NCBI RefSeq assembly: GCF_000407445.1
Contig: NZ_ASWB01000003.1
Span: forward strand, 671,192 to 735,191
Reading direction: 5' to 3'
DNA: 64,000 nt
From: Enterococcus moraviensis ATCC BAA-383
Lineage (GTDB): Bacteria > Bacillota > Bacilli > Lactobacillales > Enterococcaceae
Shown here: one piece after another, positions 17,601 through 26,379 of the stretch
Numbering within the stretch: the first letter of the stretch is position 1
Layout of the letters: each line of letters starts with the position of its first letter
Notes under the pieces: model-generated
Databases searched by the model: none
What the model saw: only the letters and a program-made list of their open reading frames with translations
Told to the model about the DNA's origin: nothing
Program-made: the position numbers and the translations under genes

Positions 17601-19521
17601 CTAATTCATTGTATTCTTGTGTGACGGTTGTCCCATCGAAGTCTTTAACGGCAGTCACTTTATTGATTTTATTATAGGTATATTCGCGTGTATTGCCTTC
17701 ATCATTTGTAACTTTCGTCAAATTGCCTTCTGAATCATACTCGAATTTCGTGACGGCACCCCTTGGATTGGTGGTTTCAATCACTTGATTTTGGTGATCG
17801 TAGACATAATGAGTTGTTCCTTGGTTTGGGTATTGAATACTCGCTAGATTGCCCCGTTCATCATACGTAAAGCACATCAGACTACCATCGGGTTGTTTTA
17901 CACTAACTGGTCGATGTTGTTCATCATAGGTCGTTTCAGATGAGTAGTTTAATGGATTTTCTACTTTTAATAAATTAGCATTTTCATAGGTGAATTTATA
18001 TTCTGCGCCATTAGGTTGTTTCATATAAATCGGGTGATTCTGTTCATCATACTTGATTGTGGTCACTTCACCTAATGGATTGGTGACATTGATTAGGTTT
18101 CCTTTTTCATCATAGCTGTATTGTGTTTTATTGCCTTTTCTGTCGGTCACAGAAGTGGGTTTATTTTGTTCATTGTAGGTGGTGATTTCTTCACCATTTG
18201 GATAAACGACTTTCGTATTACGGTAGTGTTTGTCTCGATAGTAAGTGACTTTTAGTCCATTTTGTTCGGTTACGACAATGTTTTTCGCTTCGTCATCGTA
18301 CTCATAGGTCATAACTCCGCCATCTGGGAAGGTTTGTTTCGTGATTCTTGAAAGATAGTCGTATTCATTTTTGACTAAATCAATCCTTCTCGGATTGGTC
18401 GTTGTCGTGAGTTTGCCATTTTCATAGCCGTAACGGATGATCGCTTTGCTTGGCAACTTCACTTCTGTCAAGCAATCATCTTCATAGGAGAAGCTTACTT
18501 TTCGTTTGGCTTGATCTTTGATGTTTGTGAGTAATCCAGTGTCATCATAACGGAAACGAATGAAGCCACTAGGACTTTCTACTTTTTTCAATCGTTGCTC
18601 TGAATTGTAGGAGAAACGGATTTTCGGTTCAGATTCTGTCTGTTTAGTTATCAATTGACCATTTTTGTTAAAGTGGTAATGGGTTTGGTCTTCTGTCGTT
18701 AACTGATAGCCAGTATCTTCTTTCACCACAATGTGACTAGGGAATAGGGGAGAATGGTAGTGGTTTTCTTCTAAGAACTCATAGAAAACAACATGCCCAT
18801 CTTCCATCATGATTTTCAGCTCATCTGTTTCTTCGGTCACACAGACTTCAAACGGATGGACCCAATTTTTCCCTAAAGCTCCTTGGTACTCGTCCATGGC
18901 ATTATAGGTACGGGTGAAGCTCAAAGGCACTTCCCCTTGAATGATTAAATCTTCTTTGTCTGCGCTGAAGTTTCCAGTTGTGAGGTTGACTGGATCTTTA
19001 CTGTATCGGGCACTGGCTACTTTTAAGCCTTTAGAGGTTTCAGACACACGTTTCAGTGTTTTGTCCACATCAGACATACGCATGCCATTTTTTAAGCGCA
19101 TTTTGGATAAGGATTTTTTAAAGGCATCAACGCTTTGAGCAGTGAAGCCGCCATTGATAAACGATTGGTATTCTTTAAACAGACTAGCGAGTTCATTGGC
19201 CGCGCTGGTTAGATCAGACACATTACTCGCGGCTGCTTTATCTAGCGTGGGTAAATCATTTTGAAGCTTTTCCACATCTCGTTGTAGTTTTTGGAGTAAA
19301 TCCTGAAATTTATTTTTTTCTAATTTAAAGCCGCTAGTGGCCCCAGTTAAGCGTCCGCTTTTGGCTTCTGAGGGTACTTGAGCTTCTAGTGATCGAACGC
19401 TAGAAACTTTGGCTTCCATTTCGTGACTGAATTGTTCAGCGGTTTTGAAGAGGGTTTCATATTGTGTTTTTAACTCGACGATGGCCGATAAGAGAAACAC
19501 GCGATCTTTTCCAACTCCCAT
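14626..19521 (-). CDS. T7SS-associated Rhs polymorphic toxin 2 (1631 aa)
   Basis: Residues 1-1427 match toxin 1 closely: helical N-terminal targeting domain, DUF6531-like segment, YD repeats and Rhs core ending NPYSYVWNNPLILVDLDG. The 204-residue tail is unrelated to that of toxin 1. It contains GRDILWHYLYGDGKDLN near its start, then GYQYLHGTNADAGG, EGTIWKDNNGN and YTWNDIIDPN, and it ends GPTPCGLT. The order of an HYxxGxGxxxxxE/D-type segment, an EGT strand with an Asn-Gly turn, and D-x-x-D-x-N recalls the catalytic domain of colicin M-type lipid II hydrolases, but this is by eye. The gene is first downstream of three small helical genes in the secretion locus; a 27-base gap separates it from its immunity-like partner. 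Confidence 0.85.
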   Translation of the reverse strand: MGVGKDRVFLLSAIVELKTQYETLFKTAEQFSHEMEAKVSSVRSLEAQVPSEAKSGRLTGATSGFKLEKNKFQDLLQKLQRDVEKLQNDLPTLDKAAASNVSDLTSAANELASLFKEYQSFINGGFTAQSVDAFKKSLSKMRLKNGMRMSDVDKTLKRVSETSKGLKVASARYSKDPVNLTTGNFSADKEDLIIQGEVPLSFTRTYNAMDEYQGALGKNWVHPFEVCVTEETDELKIMMEDGHVVFYEFLEENHYHSPLFPSHIVVKEDTGYQLTTEDQTHYHFNKNGQLITKQTESEPKIRFSYNSEQRLKKVESPSGFIRFRYDDTGLLTNIKDQAKRKVSFSYEDDCLTEVKLPSKAIIRYGYENGKLTTTTNPRRIDLVKNEYDYLSRITKQTFPDGGVMTYEYDDEAKNIVVTEQNGLKVTYYRDKHYRNTKVVYPNGEEITTYNEQNKPTSVTDRKGNKTQYSYDEKGNLINVTNPLGEVTTIKYDEQNHPIYMKQPNGAEYKFTYENANLLKVENPLNYSSETTYDEQHRPVSVKQPDGSLMCFTYDERGNLASIQYPNQGTTHYVYDHQNQVIETTNPRGAVTKFEYDSEGNLTKVTNDEGNTREYTYNKINKVTAVKDFDGTTVTQEYNELGKVSAITNQSGHVTEMEYDLMWNISNIKEPNGAETAYLYNQYNQLSQVTNAKGHSVHYDYDENQNVTSIRSPKGEETTFAYDALNRRTKMVEADGATTRYTYTKLGKVATITDALNHTTTFEYDLIGQLVRQTDALESELTLSYTSLGQLEAVTDANGGITSYAYYPGGNLKQVTYPAGETEHYVYDLNDNVIEKWSGEESKITYTYDSLDRVTAITNPLGNSRKFSYDAADRIVLYQDETGAITEYDYSPTGNLTLVKDALGNETHYDYDMVGNLTTIQQYGLIDAELEKVSEQNRVTQYQYDLLGNVTTVTDALGNQEQYGYDENNQLIKKTDKDGYQTVLSYNQTGQVQKLNYSDGKEVLMQYNPLRKLEAVKDWLGTTQMQLDALGRVEEVQTPDQQITKYSWDGQSNRTKLVYPDGKEVQYVYNPSNKLTELHTDDQVYRYQYDAQGRLIEKSLPNQVTTRYEYTPASQLSALIHQKEQEILEKYQYQYDPAGNKQVIEKQRQGLTEDSGHYQYQYDALQRLTHVSKDQEVLRQYTYDAFGNRTSKQESTGSTTYQYNALNQLVTQKTAQETKQFNYDHRGNLVEELINNQVAKAFTFDATNMMTQVTTASGDKATYQYNGLRNRTGQTVEKANEPLKQIQYILDLTKPYNNLLARQVNEDTEQYLWDNDLLAKNEEEYFLLDDLGSPLRQLTTTGQTMEEYGFDEFGQALFNTPTTQPFGFTGYQQDEVSGLNYAQARYYDQKQGRFVSEDNIKGAAPLPKSLNPYSYVWNNPLILVDLDGNRPDSINGSNFENDWAGRDILWHYLYGDGKDLNLEDSIKWANYMKNNENLSAQISDKIKELSNPVPNNSSIKVDEQFPMEIENGEAVIGYQYLHGTNADAGGFTIEGTIWKDNNGNIETDLRYTWNDIIDPNFTYETDSWKANFAKKIPFANPKDYRIKISWKDNSKMNANGDFTSGWLKTKYNWWEKLINQFVVVGPTPCGLT
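15241..19521 (-). repeat. direct repeat copy 2: Rhs scaffold (1427 codons)
   Basis: This is the second copy of the scaffold described at 9731-14011. Differences are scattered and mostly synonymous or conservative, so the copies have diverged little or are being kept alike by gene conversion. Confidence 0.85.
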
Positions 19522-19551
19522 TTTTTTCTCCTCCTTTTCTATCCATATTTA

Positions 19552-19851
19552 TTAAGAAATAGCTTTATCCATACTATTTGAAATGTTACGATCTTGTTCT
19601 TCGTAGGTATCCACAGCACTTAAAAGGGCTTGGCACATTTCTCTAAAAAAACCTTCTGATGCAATAATAATTTGCTCTTCTGCTTTAAATTGTTGCTTGA
19701 TCTCTGAGACAAATGCTCCTTCTGACTCATTAAGCAAAGAAGACAGTTGAGAGACTGCACTCTTAGCTGATGATAAACTAGAGTTGATCTGGTTTTCGAT
19801 ATGACTGATTTCACTTCTTGCTTGTCCATAATTTATATCTACTTTTCCCAT
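19552..19851 (-). CDS. small helical WXG100-like partner protein (99 aa)
   Basis: The protein is almost entirely helical, with the size of a WXG100 protein. In the middle the turn motif is SEG (residues 43-45) instead of Trp-x-Gly. Near the C-terminus it has Tyr83-Glu-Glu-Gln-Asp87, a perfect match to the YxxxD/E type VII secretion signal. It lies directly upstream of Rhs toxin 2, 30 bases away. Small helical proteins in this position (Lap proteins of LXG toxins, or YwqI in Bacillus) bind the N-terminal domain of the effector and travel with it. I infer the same job here. Confidence 0.75.
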   Translation of the reverse strand: MGKVDINYGQARSEISHIENQINSSLSSAKSAVSQLSSLLNESEGAFVSEIKQQFKAEEQIIIASEGFFREMCQALLSAVDTYEEQDRNISNSMDKAIS

Positions 19852-19870
19852 TTTTATTCCTCCTTAATAA

Positions 19871-20152
19871 TTAGCAGCTAGTGTCCACATTCATGATGAC
19901 TGCTTCATAATCTTTGATTACATTTTCGGTTTGGTTGAATAGTTCTGTTAATCTAGAAACTACGTCAGAGTTAACACCATCCATTAAACCTTGAATTTTT
20001 GGTGTTAAATTATCAGTATTTAAAGAACCTGAACCTAGTTGATTCGTCAATTCGATTACTTTCTTATAAGAATTAATGATTTCATGATGGCTTCTTTTCA
20101 AATTCGATGTAGTTTGCTCAAATTCATGATTGATTACTGCTATTTTTCCCAT
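19871..20152 (-). CDS. small helical T7SS effector partner (93 aa)
   Basis: The protein is helical with a central turn around GSGSLNTDNLTP and ends in DYEAVIMNVDTSC, with a C-terminal cysteine. It has no signal peptide and no membrane segment. It lies between the 146-residue coiled-coil protein and the 99-residue WXG100-like protein, with gaps of about 16-19 bases, so all three are one transcript with the Rhs genes. By size and position it should be a second targeting partner for the Rhs N-terminal domain. No family is recognised with certainty. Confidence 0.7.
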   Translation of the reverse strand: MGKIAVINHEFEQTTSNLKRSHHEIINSYKKVIELTNQLGSGSLNTDNLTPKIQGLMDGVNSDVVSRLTELFNQTENVIKDYEAVIMNVDTSC

Positions 20153-20168
20153 AATATCGCTCCTTTAT

Positions 20169-20609
20169 TTAAATACTGGCTATTTGAGCCATGATATTGG
20201 TTAAAATATCTTGTTGTGTATCTTGATAGGTATTTAATTCTCTTATTTGATCATCAATGCCTTCTACAACTTTTCTTACTTTTTTTATATTTTCATCCAT
20301 TGCTTTGATTCCTTTCGGGAGTTGAGAGGCTTGTTTTTCGGCAATAACCCCTTCAAAAACCTTAGGAACTCTTACTTGTGACACAATTTGACTAGATAGA
20401 GCAGAGTTTTTTTTCTGCTCTATCTGAGAAATTGCTTGATCGAATTCACTTTTTTTGGAGTGAAAGCTAGTAACAAGGTTATTGGCTTTAGAGATTTTCC
20501 CTCTGACTTTCTCCGCTTTCATTTGAAGTTCTTGACGGCGTCTATTTTTTTCAGCTTCTTCGGCCGCCTTTCTTGCTTGTTCCCGTGCTTTTTCTTTACT
20601 ATCGTCCAT
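20169..20609 (-). CDS. coiled-coil T7SS accessory protein (146 aa)
   Basis: Residues 1-65 are a highly charged helix starting KEKAREQARKAAEEAEKNRRR, and residues 95-140 form another helix. The middle contains SSQIVSQVRVPKVFEG. The length and layout resemble the DUF5082 (YwqH-type) proteins that precede LXG toxins in Bacillus, which is a comparison from memory. The gene starts 15 bases after the end of essC and is the first of the effector module. It probably helps to deliver the Rhs toxins to the secretion machine. Confidence 0.7.
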   Translation of the reverse strand: MDDSKEKAREQARKAAEEAEKNRRRQELQMKAEKVRGKISKANNLVTSFHSKKSEFDQAISQIEQKKNSALSSQIVSQVRVPKVFEGVIAEKQASQLPKGIKAMDENIKKVRKVVEGIDDQIRELNTYQDTQQDILTNIMAQIASI

Positions 20610-20624
20610 GTTTATCCTCCTTTT

Positions 20625-23600
20625 TTATAATGACAAGGATACTTTGATTTTTTCTGCAAAATCATTTTCAATAAAGTAACCTTCTGTATCATCTGGTGTT
20701 GGATCTCTGTAACCAATATTTGATGCTTTTAGTTGTCCTTGATCACCAACTTTTCCAAGTACAAGACCTTTATCCACTTTTTTGAGTAATTTACTTACTT
20801 CATCATAGCCACTTACAGCATTGAATAGTGATCCATAAAGTAAGTAGACACCCATTTGAGAACCATTTTGTAAAATTTTGGTAAATAGTTTTTCAACATC
20901 GGCATTCATATCTGCTAAGAAATAGGAGATATTTGGAATAACGATCACCAATGGTTTTATGGTAGTGAGATACTCTTTAAGGTTTCTGATTTTGCCGTCT
21001 TCTTTCATATCGTCAAAATCATCTTCTCTATCTTCCATCAGTTCTATAATTTCTTGACAAATAGGTAAGAAGTCCTCTTTATTCGAGCTATAGCGTTTGG
21101 CACCAGCTCCAAGATTCATAAAGTTTTCTTCTTGATCATCTAAAATGACATACTCATATTTACCAGTCATGACTATAAATTGTTGAATACTGCTTAGGCT
21201 GCTAATAATACGTTCATATTTAGGCGCAAAAACTGCCAACTGCTGATAGGCATCTAACGATTTTGCCACAGGTTCAACTGTGTCGTAGTTTAAGCCCATT
21301 GGTATTGAGCCTTCTGATACTAATTGCTGTGATTGTTTCATTTGTTTAAACTCTTCAAAGTACAATACATCCGGCACCATCGGAATCGGTTCAGGTCTTT
21401 CACCAGTCCAATGTTCATCCATCTGCGCCACTTCTTCTTGAATCGCTTCAATAATCTGTAACGTATCTTCACCGTCAGCTGGAAGGGCAGCTTGGAATAA
21501 CTCTGGTTCTTCCAACTTGATCAACCCACGACCAGGTAAATCATCGATCGTCAATGTTGTTCGTCCAACGATGGCTCTTGGCTCTGAATCGTCGATCATT
21601 TTCAACACGATTTGCGTCTTGATATTACTTGAAAGGGTCATGCGCATTGAATTCTGACGTCCTGCAGAAAGTAATAGGTGAAGTCCAATCCCAGCACCTT
21701 CACGGGCAACTTGTGTAATCACTTTCTCAAGGATCTCTTCAAACTTGGCACCTTTCATTCCTTCAAATCCATCTAGAAGAATAAGGATAATCGGTTCTTC
21801 TTTGCCACTAGCTCGTTCATACATATCCAAACTAGCCACAGAATACTCACTCAATAACTTCTTACGACGTTTCAATTCATCATTGATTCTACGAGCAAAT
21901 TTCTCGATTTTCTCTTCTTCATCAATACTCATCGTATCTGCGACATGCGGTAATTTCTTCAACGGCAGAAGTCCATTCGTCCCAAAGTCTAATAGATAAA
22001 CATTTAACCGCTCAGGACTATGCACTCGCGCCAAATCCATCACAACCGTCTGCATAAACGTACTCTTACCATACCCAGGACTACTAAACACGGTCATATG
22101 ACCTTCTTGTGTCATATTTAAACGCAACGTATTTTGCGCCTGCATACTCGGCACATCCACCACACCTAAAACAGGTTCAAGCGGCTGTTTCTCCGTCAAC
22201 CATTCTTCTCTAAAGTCCACAGGATGAAGGGTAGAAGAAGCAATTCGTTCTTCCAACGGCGGTAACCAAGGTCTTGGCAATGGCGTGATGTTTTCCCGTT
22301 CTGCCACTTCATGAATCCCATCAATAATGGCATCCAGTTCAGTCGGAATCTGTTTCACATCATCCGCATTTTCCAAGCCACTTAAATCTTCACTTAGAAT
22401 CTCATACTGACCAAGGTCGTTAACCAAGTAAATCGTATGATCCTCAATCTGTTGGTCATCCTTCTCAGGCTGATAATCAGCTCCACTCCAAGCGCTTTGG
22501 AACAATTCATAAATCTCATTATTCCCAACTTGTAAGTAGGCGCGTCCAGCTTGGGTGATTTCTGCCGCATCTGGTGTTTTCAACATTTCCATCGAATCGG
22601 CTTTATCCGCCACTTTTAGGGCAAGTTTAAATTTCGAGTTACTCCAGATTTGGTCATTGACCACACCACTTGGTTTTTGTGTCGCAAGGATCAAGTGAAT
22701 CCCCAATGAACGCCCAATACGAGCAGTAGAAACAAGTTCTTTCATAAACTCAGGCTGTTCTGATTTTAACTCGGCGAACTCATCCGAAATTAAGAAGAGG
22801 TGAGGCATCGGCTCAGAAACATCGCCATTTTTATATAATTTTTGATACTGATTGATATGATTCACGTTATTCTCCGAGAAAAGGCGTTGACGGCGTTTTA
22901 GCTCGGCATTGATGGAAATTAAGGCACGCATACTTTGAGCGCCATCTAGGTTGGTAATACTCCCTAATAAGTGAGGGAGATTACGGAACAAGTTCGCCAT
23001 CCCTCCACCTTTGTAGTCAATCAGTAGGAAAGCCACATCATATGGATGGAAATTTACCGCTAAACTCAAAATATAACTTTGCACGATTTCCGATTTACCA
23101 GAACCCGTTGTCCCAGCGACTAAACCATGCGGTCCGTGGGCTTTTTCATGTAAGTTCAAGTAGACAATATCGTCTTTTCCACGTAAACCAAGCGGCACAG
23201 CCAAGGTTTTGTGAGGAGAATGTTCTGCCCAACGTTGGGTGACATTAAATTCATCAAATTTCTCGATGCCGTACATTTCTAAGAATGTTACAGCTTCAGG
23301 AATACTTGATTTCAAGTTTTGTAAGTGATTCAATGGCGCAAGTAGTCTTGGCAATTGCTCTTTGTTAAATTCAGCAGGGAAGTGATCCAATTGGAACGAT
23401 TTGTTCATCAATTTGCCTTCTTCCAATAAGAGCACCCCAGTGTTACGGTCACGAATATCGATAACGGTTTTGATATTATCCGATAAACTACTCATCACAT
23501 CTTCCACGAAAATCACGCTACAACCTAATTCGCTTGGATCTTCATTGAAGAATTCCATAATGACATGATCCAGAATCAATTTCTCATCAGTAATCATTAC

Positions 23601-25148
23601 CACATAATGAGGGGAGAAGATGGTACTATCACGGCTATTGCGGTTTTCTTCCATGGAATTTTTACGGTTTTTCAAGATTTGATTCAAACTATTCAAGACT
23701 TGGTCACGGCTTCGTTGGTTATAGACAAAGCCACGCACATTCACATCCTGCATCGTTGCATGAGGCAACCAACGCATCCATTCCCATTGGTCTTTTTCGG
23801 CTTCAGGGAAAATCGAGATAAATTGTAAATCATGGTAACTATGGAACACAGATAATTGATTGACTAGTAAATGAAGCTGCTCTAGCACTAAGTTTCTAGG
23901 GCCGATATACCCAACAGGTCCATTAACTAAATTCGCCACGATCGGCATATCCTCAAGCTCTAAACTCTTCGTATAAAGCTCATAGCCACTTTTTTCTAAA
24001 TCATCCGTTTCTTTGCCGCGTTCTTTGTTAGAATAGGTAATTTCACTTGACGATTGCAATGTTCCTAAACCTAAACGATAGAAAAGAAAATCAAAGTGCA
24101 ACGGTGTTTTTTCATAAATTCTTGGGCTATAGGTTTTGGTCATATCCAACAATTCTGAAACCGTTGGATAATGGTACAATTGCCCTTGTTTTTGTTCTTG
24201 ATTTAATTGGTGCAATTCCACCGATTTATCGACTAAATACTTTTTATAGCTGACTTCACGATCGATCAAGCTTTGTTTGTGTTCTTTTTTCCCTTTAAAG
24301 TAATTTGTGATCGAGAAAATAATTGTGATCAAGGTCGTTGCGGCGCTGGCTAAAACGAATAAACCGTTTGGTCTGAAAAAAGCCATTGCAACAGTTACCA
24401 TCAACATGACGATCGGTGGTAAAATCGTTTTGATCAGTTGGTCTTGTTGTTTATTATTCGGTTCACTTGGCGCATTGATCATCATTTTTTCTTCTGGCTC
24501 ACGGTAAATGATTCGTGGTGAACGGTGGAAATCAGGGTAATCTTCATACACATCATAACGAGAGGTATAAATTTCACATAAGTCTGATTTTACGATCGTA
24601 CCTTCTGTCGCATGGATTTCATGTGTAAACACTTTTAAAGTGTGGTGTAAGAAAGACAGTTCGTCTCCTTTTTCCAATAAATATTCGTTCTCGGTAAATA
24701 GCTGATTGTTGATCATTAGTGTGCCAGAAATACGTGTTAGTGCCCACTGATCCTCTTGTTTTTTTAAGATAACGGAAAGAGGCTCTGCTAAATGATCACT
24801 CGGTAATGTAAGTGTAGCACCTGTATCGGTACTTAAAATAAGTTCTTTTTTGTCTAATAAATCAAAGACATGAAGTTTCGTCTCAGGTGCTAAAATAACG
24901 GTTATTTCTTGTTCATCAGATAAAGAGAAGGAAAGGGGTGTAACTAAAGTCAAAGCATAGTCTTTTTCTAGATGTGTCACTACCCATTTTTCGTCCTTTT
25001 TTTCAATCGTAAAAGCGTCTTCTTCTGTGATGAGTGGTAAGTGAAGCGCTGCTTGATTGTCTGATCCAATCTGTTGTTCTTTTTCTTCGTCAAGGGTCAG
25101 CTGGTAGCGATAGCCTTGAAGGTAGATGATGGCTTGTGTCTGGGTCAT
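20625..25148 (-). CDS. essC: type VII secretion FtsK/SpoIIIE ATPase EssC (1507 aa)
   Basis: EssC is the motor ATPase of the type VIIb machine. The N-terminal 190 residues are the FHA-like region and residues 241-285 hold two membrane spans. A first ATPase domain has Walker A GTTGSGKSE at 679-687 and Walker [12 protein letters not shown] at about 784. A second has SSPGYGKST at 1022-1030 with Walker B ILILLDGFEG. A third, degenerate domain lies at the C-terminus. Length matches S. aureus EssC (about 1480 residues). The start codon abuts the essB stop. The variable C-terminal part of EssC is known to track with the effector set, here the Rhs module directly downstream. Confidence 0.95.
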   Translation of the reverse strand: MTQTQAIIYLQGYRYQLTLDEEKEQQIGSDNQAALHLPLITEEDAFTIEKKDEKWVVTHLEKDYALTLVTPLSFSLSDEQEITVILAPETKLHVFDLLDKKELILSTDTGATLTLPSDHLAEPLSVILKKQEDQWALTRISGTLMINNQLFTENEYLLEKGDELSFLHHTLKVFTHEIHATEGTIVKSDLCEIYTSRYDVYEDYPDFHRSPRIIYREPEEKMMINAPSEPNNKQQDQLIKTILPPIVMLMVTVAMAFFRPNGLFVLASAATTLITIIFSITNYFKGKKEHKQSLIDREVSYKKYLVDKSVELHQLNQEQKQGQLYHYPTVSELLDMTKTYSPRIYEKTPLHFDFLFYRLGLGTLQSSSEITYSNKERGKETDDLEKSGYELYTKSLELEDMPIVANLVNGPVGYIGPRNLVLEQLHLLVNQLSVFHSYHDLQFISIFPEAEKDQWEWMRWLPHATMQDVNVRGFVYNQRSRDQVLNSLNQILKNRKNSMEENRNSRDSTIFSPHYVVMITDEKLILDHVIMEFFNEDPSELGCSVIFVEDVMSSLSDNIKTVIDIRDRNTGVLLLEEGKLMNKSFQLDHFPAEFNKEQLPRLLAPLNHLQNLKSSIPEAVTFLEMYGIEKFDEFNVTQRWAEHSPHKTLAVPLGLRGKDDIVYLNLHEKAHGPHGLVAGTTGSGKSEIVQSYILSLAVNFHPYDVAFLLIDYKGGGMANLFRNLPHLLGSITNLDGAQSMRALISINAELKRRQRLFSENNVNHINQYQKLYKNGDVSEPMPHLFLISDEFAELKSEQPEFMKELVSTARIGRSLGIHLILATQKPSGVVNDQIWSNSKFKLALKVADKADSMEMLKTPDAAEITQAGRAYLQVGNNEIYELFQSAWSGADYQPEKDDQQIEDHTIYLVNDLGQYEILSEDLSGLENADDVKQIPTELDAIIDGIHEVAERENITPLPRPWLPPLEERIASSTLHPVDFREEWLTEKQPLEPVLGVVDVPSMQAQNTLRLNMTQEGHMTVFSSPGYGKSTFMQTVVMDLARVHSPERLNVYLLDFGTNGLLPLKKLPHVADTMSIDEEEKIEKFARRINDELKRRKKLLSEYSVASLDMYERASGKEEPIILILLDGFEGMKGAKFEEILEKVITQVAREGAGIGLHLLLSAGRQNSMRMTLSSNIKTQIVLKMIDDSEPRAIVGRTTLTIDDLPGRGLIKLEEPELFQAALPADGEDTLQIIEAIQEEVAQMDEHWTGERPEPIPMVPDVLYFEEFKQMKQSQQLVSEGSIPMGLNYDTVEPVAKSLDAYQQLAVFAPKYERIISSLSSIQQFIVMTGKYEYVILDDQEENFMNLGAGAKRYSSNKEDFLPICQEIIELMEDREDDFDDMKEDGKIRNLKEYLTTIKPLVIVIPNISYFLADMNADVEKLFTKILQNGSQMGVYLLYGSLFNAVSGYDEVSKLLKKVDKGLVLGKVGDQGQLKASNIGYRDPTPDDTEGYFIENDFAEKIKVSLSL

Positions 25149-26375
25149 CTAGTTTCCCTCCTGTGCAGTCGATCCTTGTGTTTGTTCCGCTTCTTCTGCA
25201 GCGTTCACACTTTCGTCACGTTTTTCTTTGTATTTTTTATAGTCCGCTTCTAATTTACCAATTGTTTCTTCTTTTTCAGTTCCAGTCATTTTTGTATCTT
25301 TTCTAACTTGTTCGATTTTTTGTGTGATACCGTATAAAATCAAGTCAGAATCTTCTAGATTTTTCGCTACATCCAACGCTTCATCAAGATTTCCACGACC
25401 GTTTTCAATCCAGTAATCTAAATAATTTTCATCAGAACGCAAGGTTACGTTATTTAAAATGACTTTTTTCTGTTGTTCTTGCAAGGCTTCTCCCTGAATG
25501 AAGCTAAACGCTAATTCATATTTTTGCGTAAAGGGAATCTTGGCTGTTTTAACTGGTTCTAACGTTGTAATAACGGCCTCATAGTCATTTTTTAAGAAAG
25601 CAGTGTCAGTATTTTGCATACGATCTAAAAACGGTAAACGGAAAAAGAGTAGGTAAGCTAAAGGCACCACTAAAAAGATGGATAAAACAGTCATCCAAAT
25701 CGATAATTGTTTCATGACTTGGAATTTTGTTTTGCTGACTTTTTTGATGGTTTTCTGTGTACGTGCTACGGTATGATCATACGTTTCTACAAGGTATTGT
25801 CTGATTTCTTCGAAACTCTCTTTTTTTAGGACTGTTTGGATAAATTCTGATCCTTTTTTGATTTCTAATTGTCCTTCATAAAGCTTGGTAAAATCATCTT
25901 TCTTTTCAAATAAGGCGATGATCAAGCTTTTATATTGTCTTAATAATAAGTCGTTATTCGTCACTTTTGGCGGCATCTTTCCATCGAGTCCACGGTAAGC
26001 GATTTTTGGTTGTAAGTTATAATCAAATAATAAATTCTCTGGATGGATAAAGAAGGTAAGGGGTAAATCTAAAAGTTGTTCAACTGCAGCCATATTGGTC
26101 ATAGCACGAAGTTTATCTTCTTTTGATCCAGCTTTTAATTCGCTAAAGGTAATGCGTTCTTTTGGTAGTTCATAAGTAAAGGTTACGGCATCATCTTCCC
26201 AAAAGATACTCGTATCCATTAATAATGGGTGAGCAACTTTAAGTAAGGCCAAATCCTTTTCTTCATGAACCTGCACTTCAGATTTTCTTAATGCCAGCGT
26301 CCAGTTTTCCGCTGTTTTGTTAAATTCATACGTGTGTTTTTCAATAATTACGTCTACTTTTGTCGTTGTCTGCAT
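25149..26375 (-). CDS. essB: type VII secretion protein EssB (408 aa)
   Basis: EssB (YukC family) is a membrane component of the type VIIb channel. Residues 1-215 form the cytoplasmic pseudokinase-like domain (KVDVIIEKHTYEFNK at the start). A single membrane span follows at about 226-250 (MTVLSIFLVVPLAYLLFF), and residues 255-408 form the extracellular helical part, ending in a Glu/Ala-rich tail. The size fits the family. It starts four bases after the stop of esaB and ends one base before essC, so all are one operon. Confidence 0.93.
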   Translation of the reverse strand: MQTTTKVDVIIEKHTYEFNKTAENWTLALRKSEVQVHEEKDLALLKVAHPLLMDTSIFWEDDAVTFTYELPKERITFSELKAGSKEDKLRAMTNMAAVEQLLDLPLTFFIHPENLLFDYNLQPKIAYRGLDGKMPPKVTNNDLLLRQYKSLIIALFEKKDDFTKLYEGQLEIKKGSEFIQTVLKKESFEEIRQYLVETYDHTVARTQKTIKKVSKTKFQVMKQLSIWMTVLSIFLVVPLAYLLFFRLPFLDRMQNTDTAFLKNDYEAVITTLEPVKTAKIPFTQKYELAFSFIQGEALQEQQKKVILNNVTLRSDENYLDYWIENGRGNLDEALDVAKNLEDSDLILYGITQKIEQVRKDTKMTGTEKEETIGKLEADYKKYKEKRDESVNAAEEAEQTQGSTAQEGN

Positions 26376-26379
26376 CTAT

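Noticed and set aside
8942..19521. Rhs genes as WapA-type Sec-exported wall proteins
   Set aside because: Neither protein has a signal peptide or wall-binding repeats; both start with a helical domain and sit in a type VII locus.
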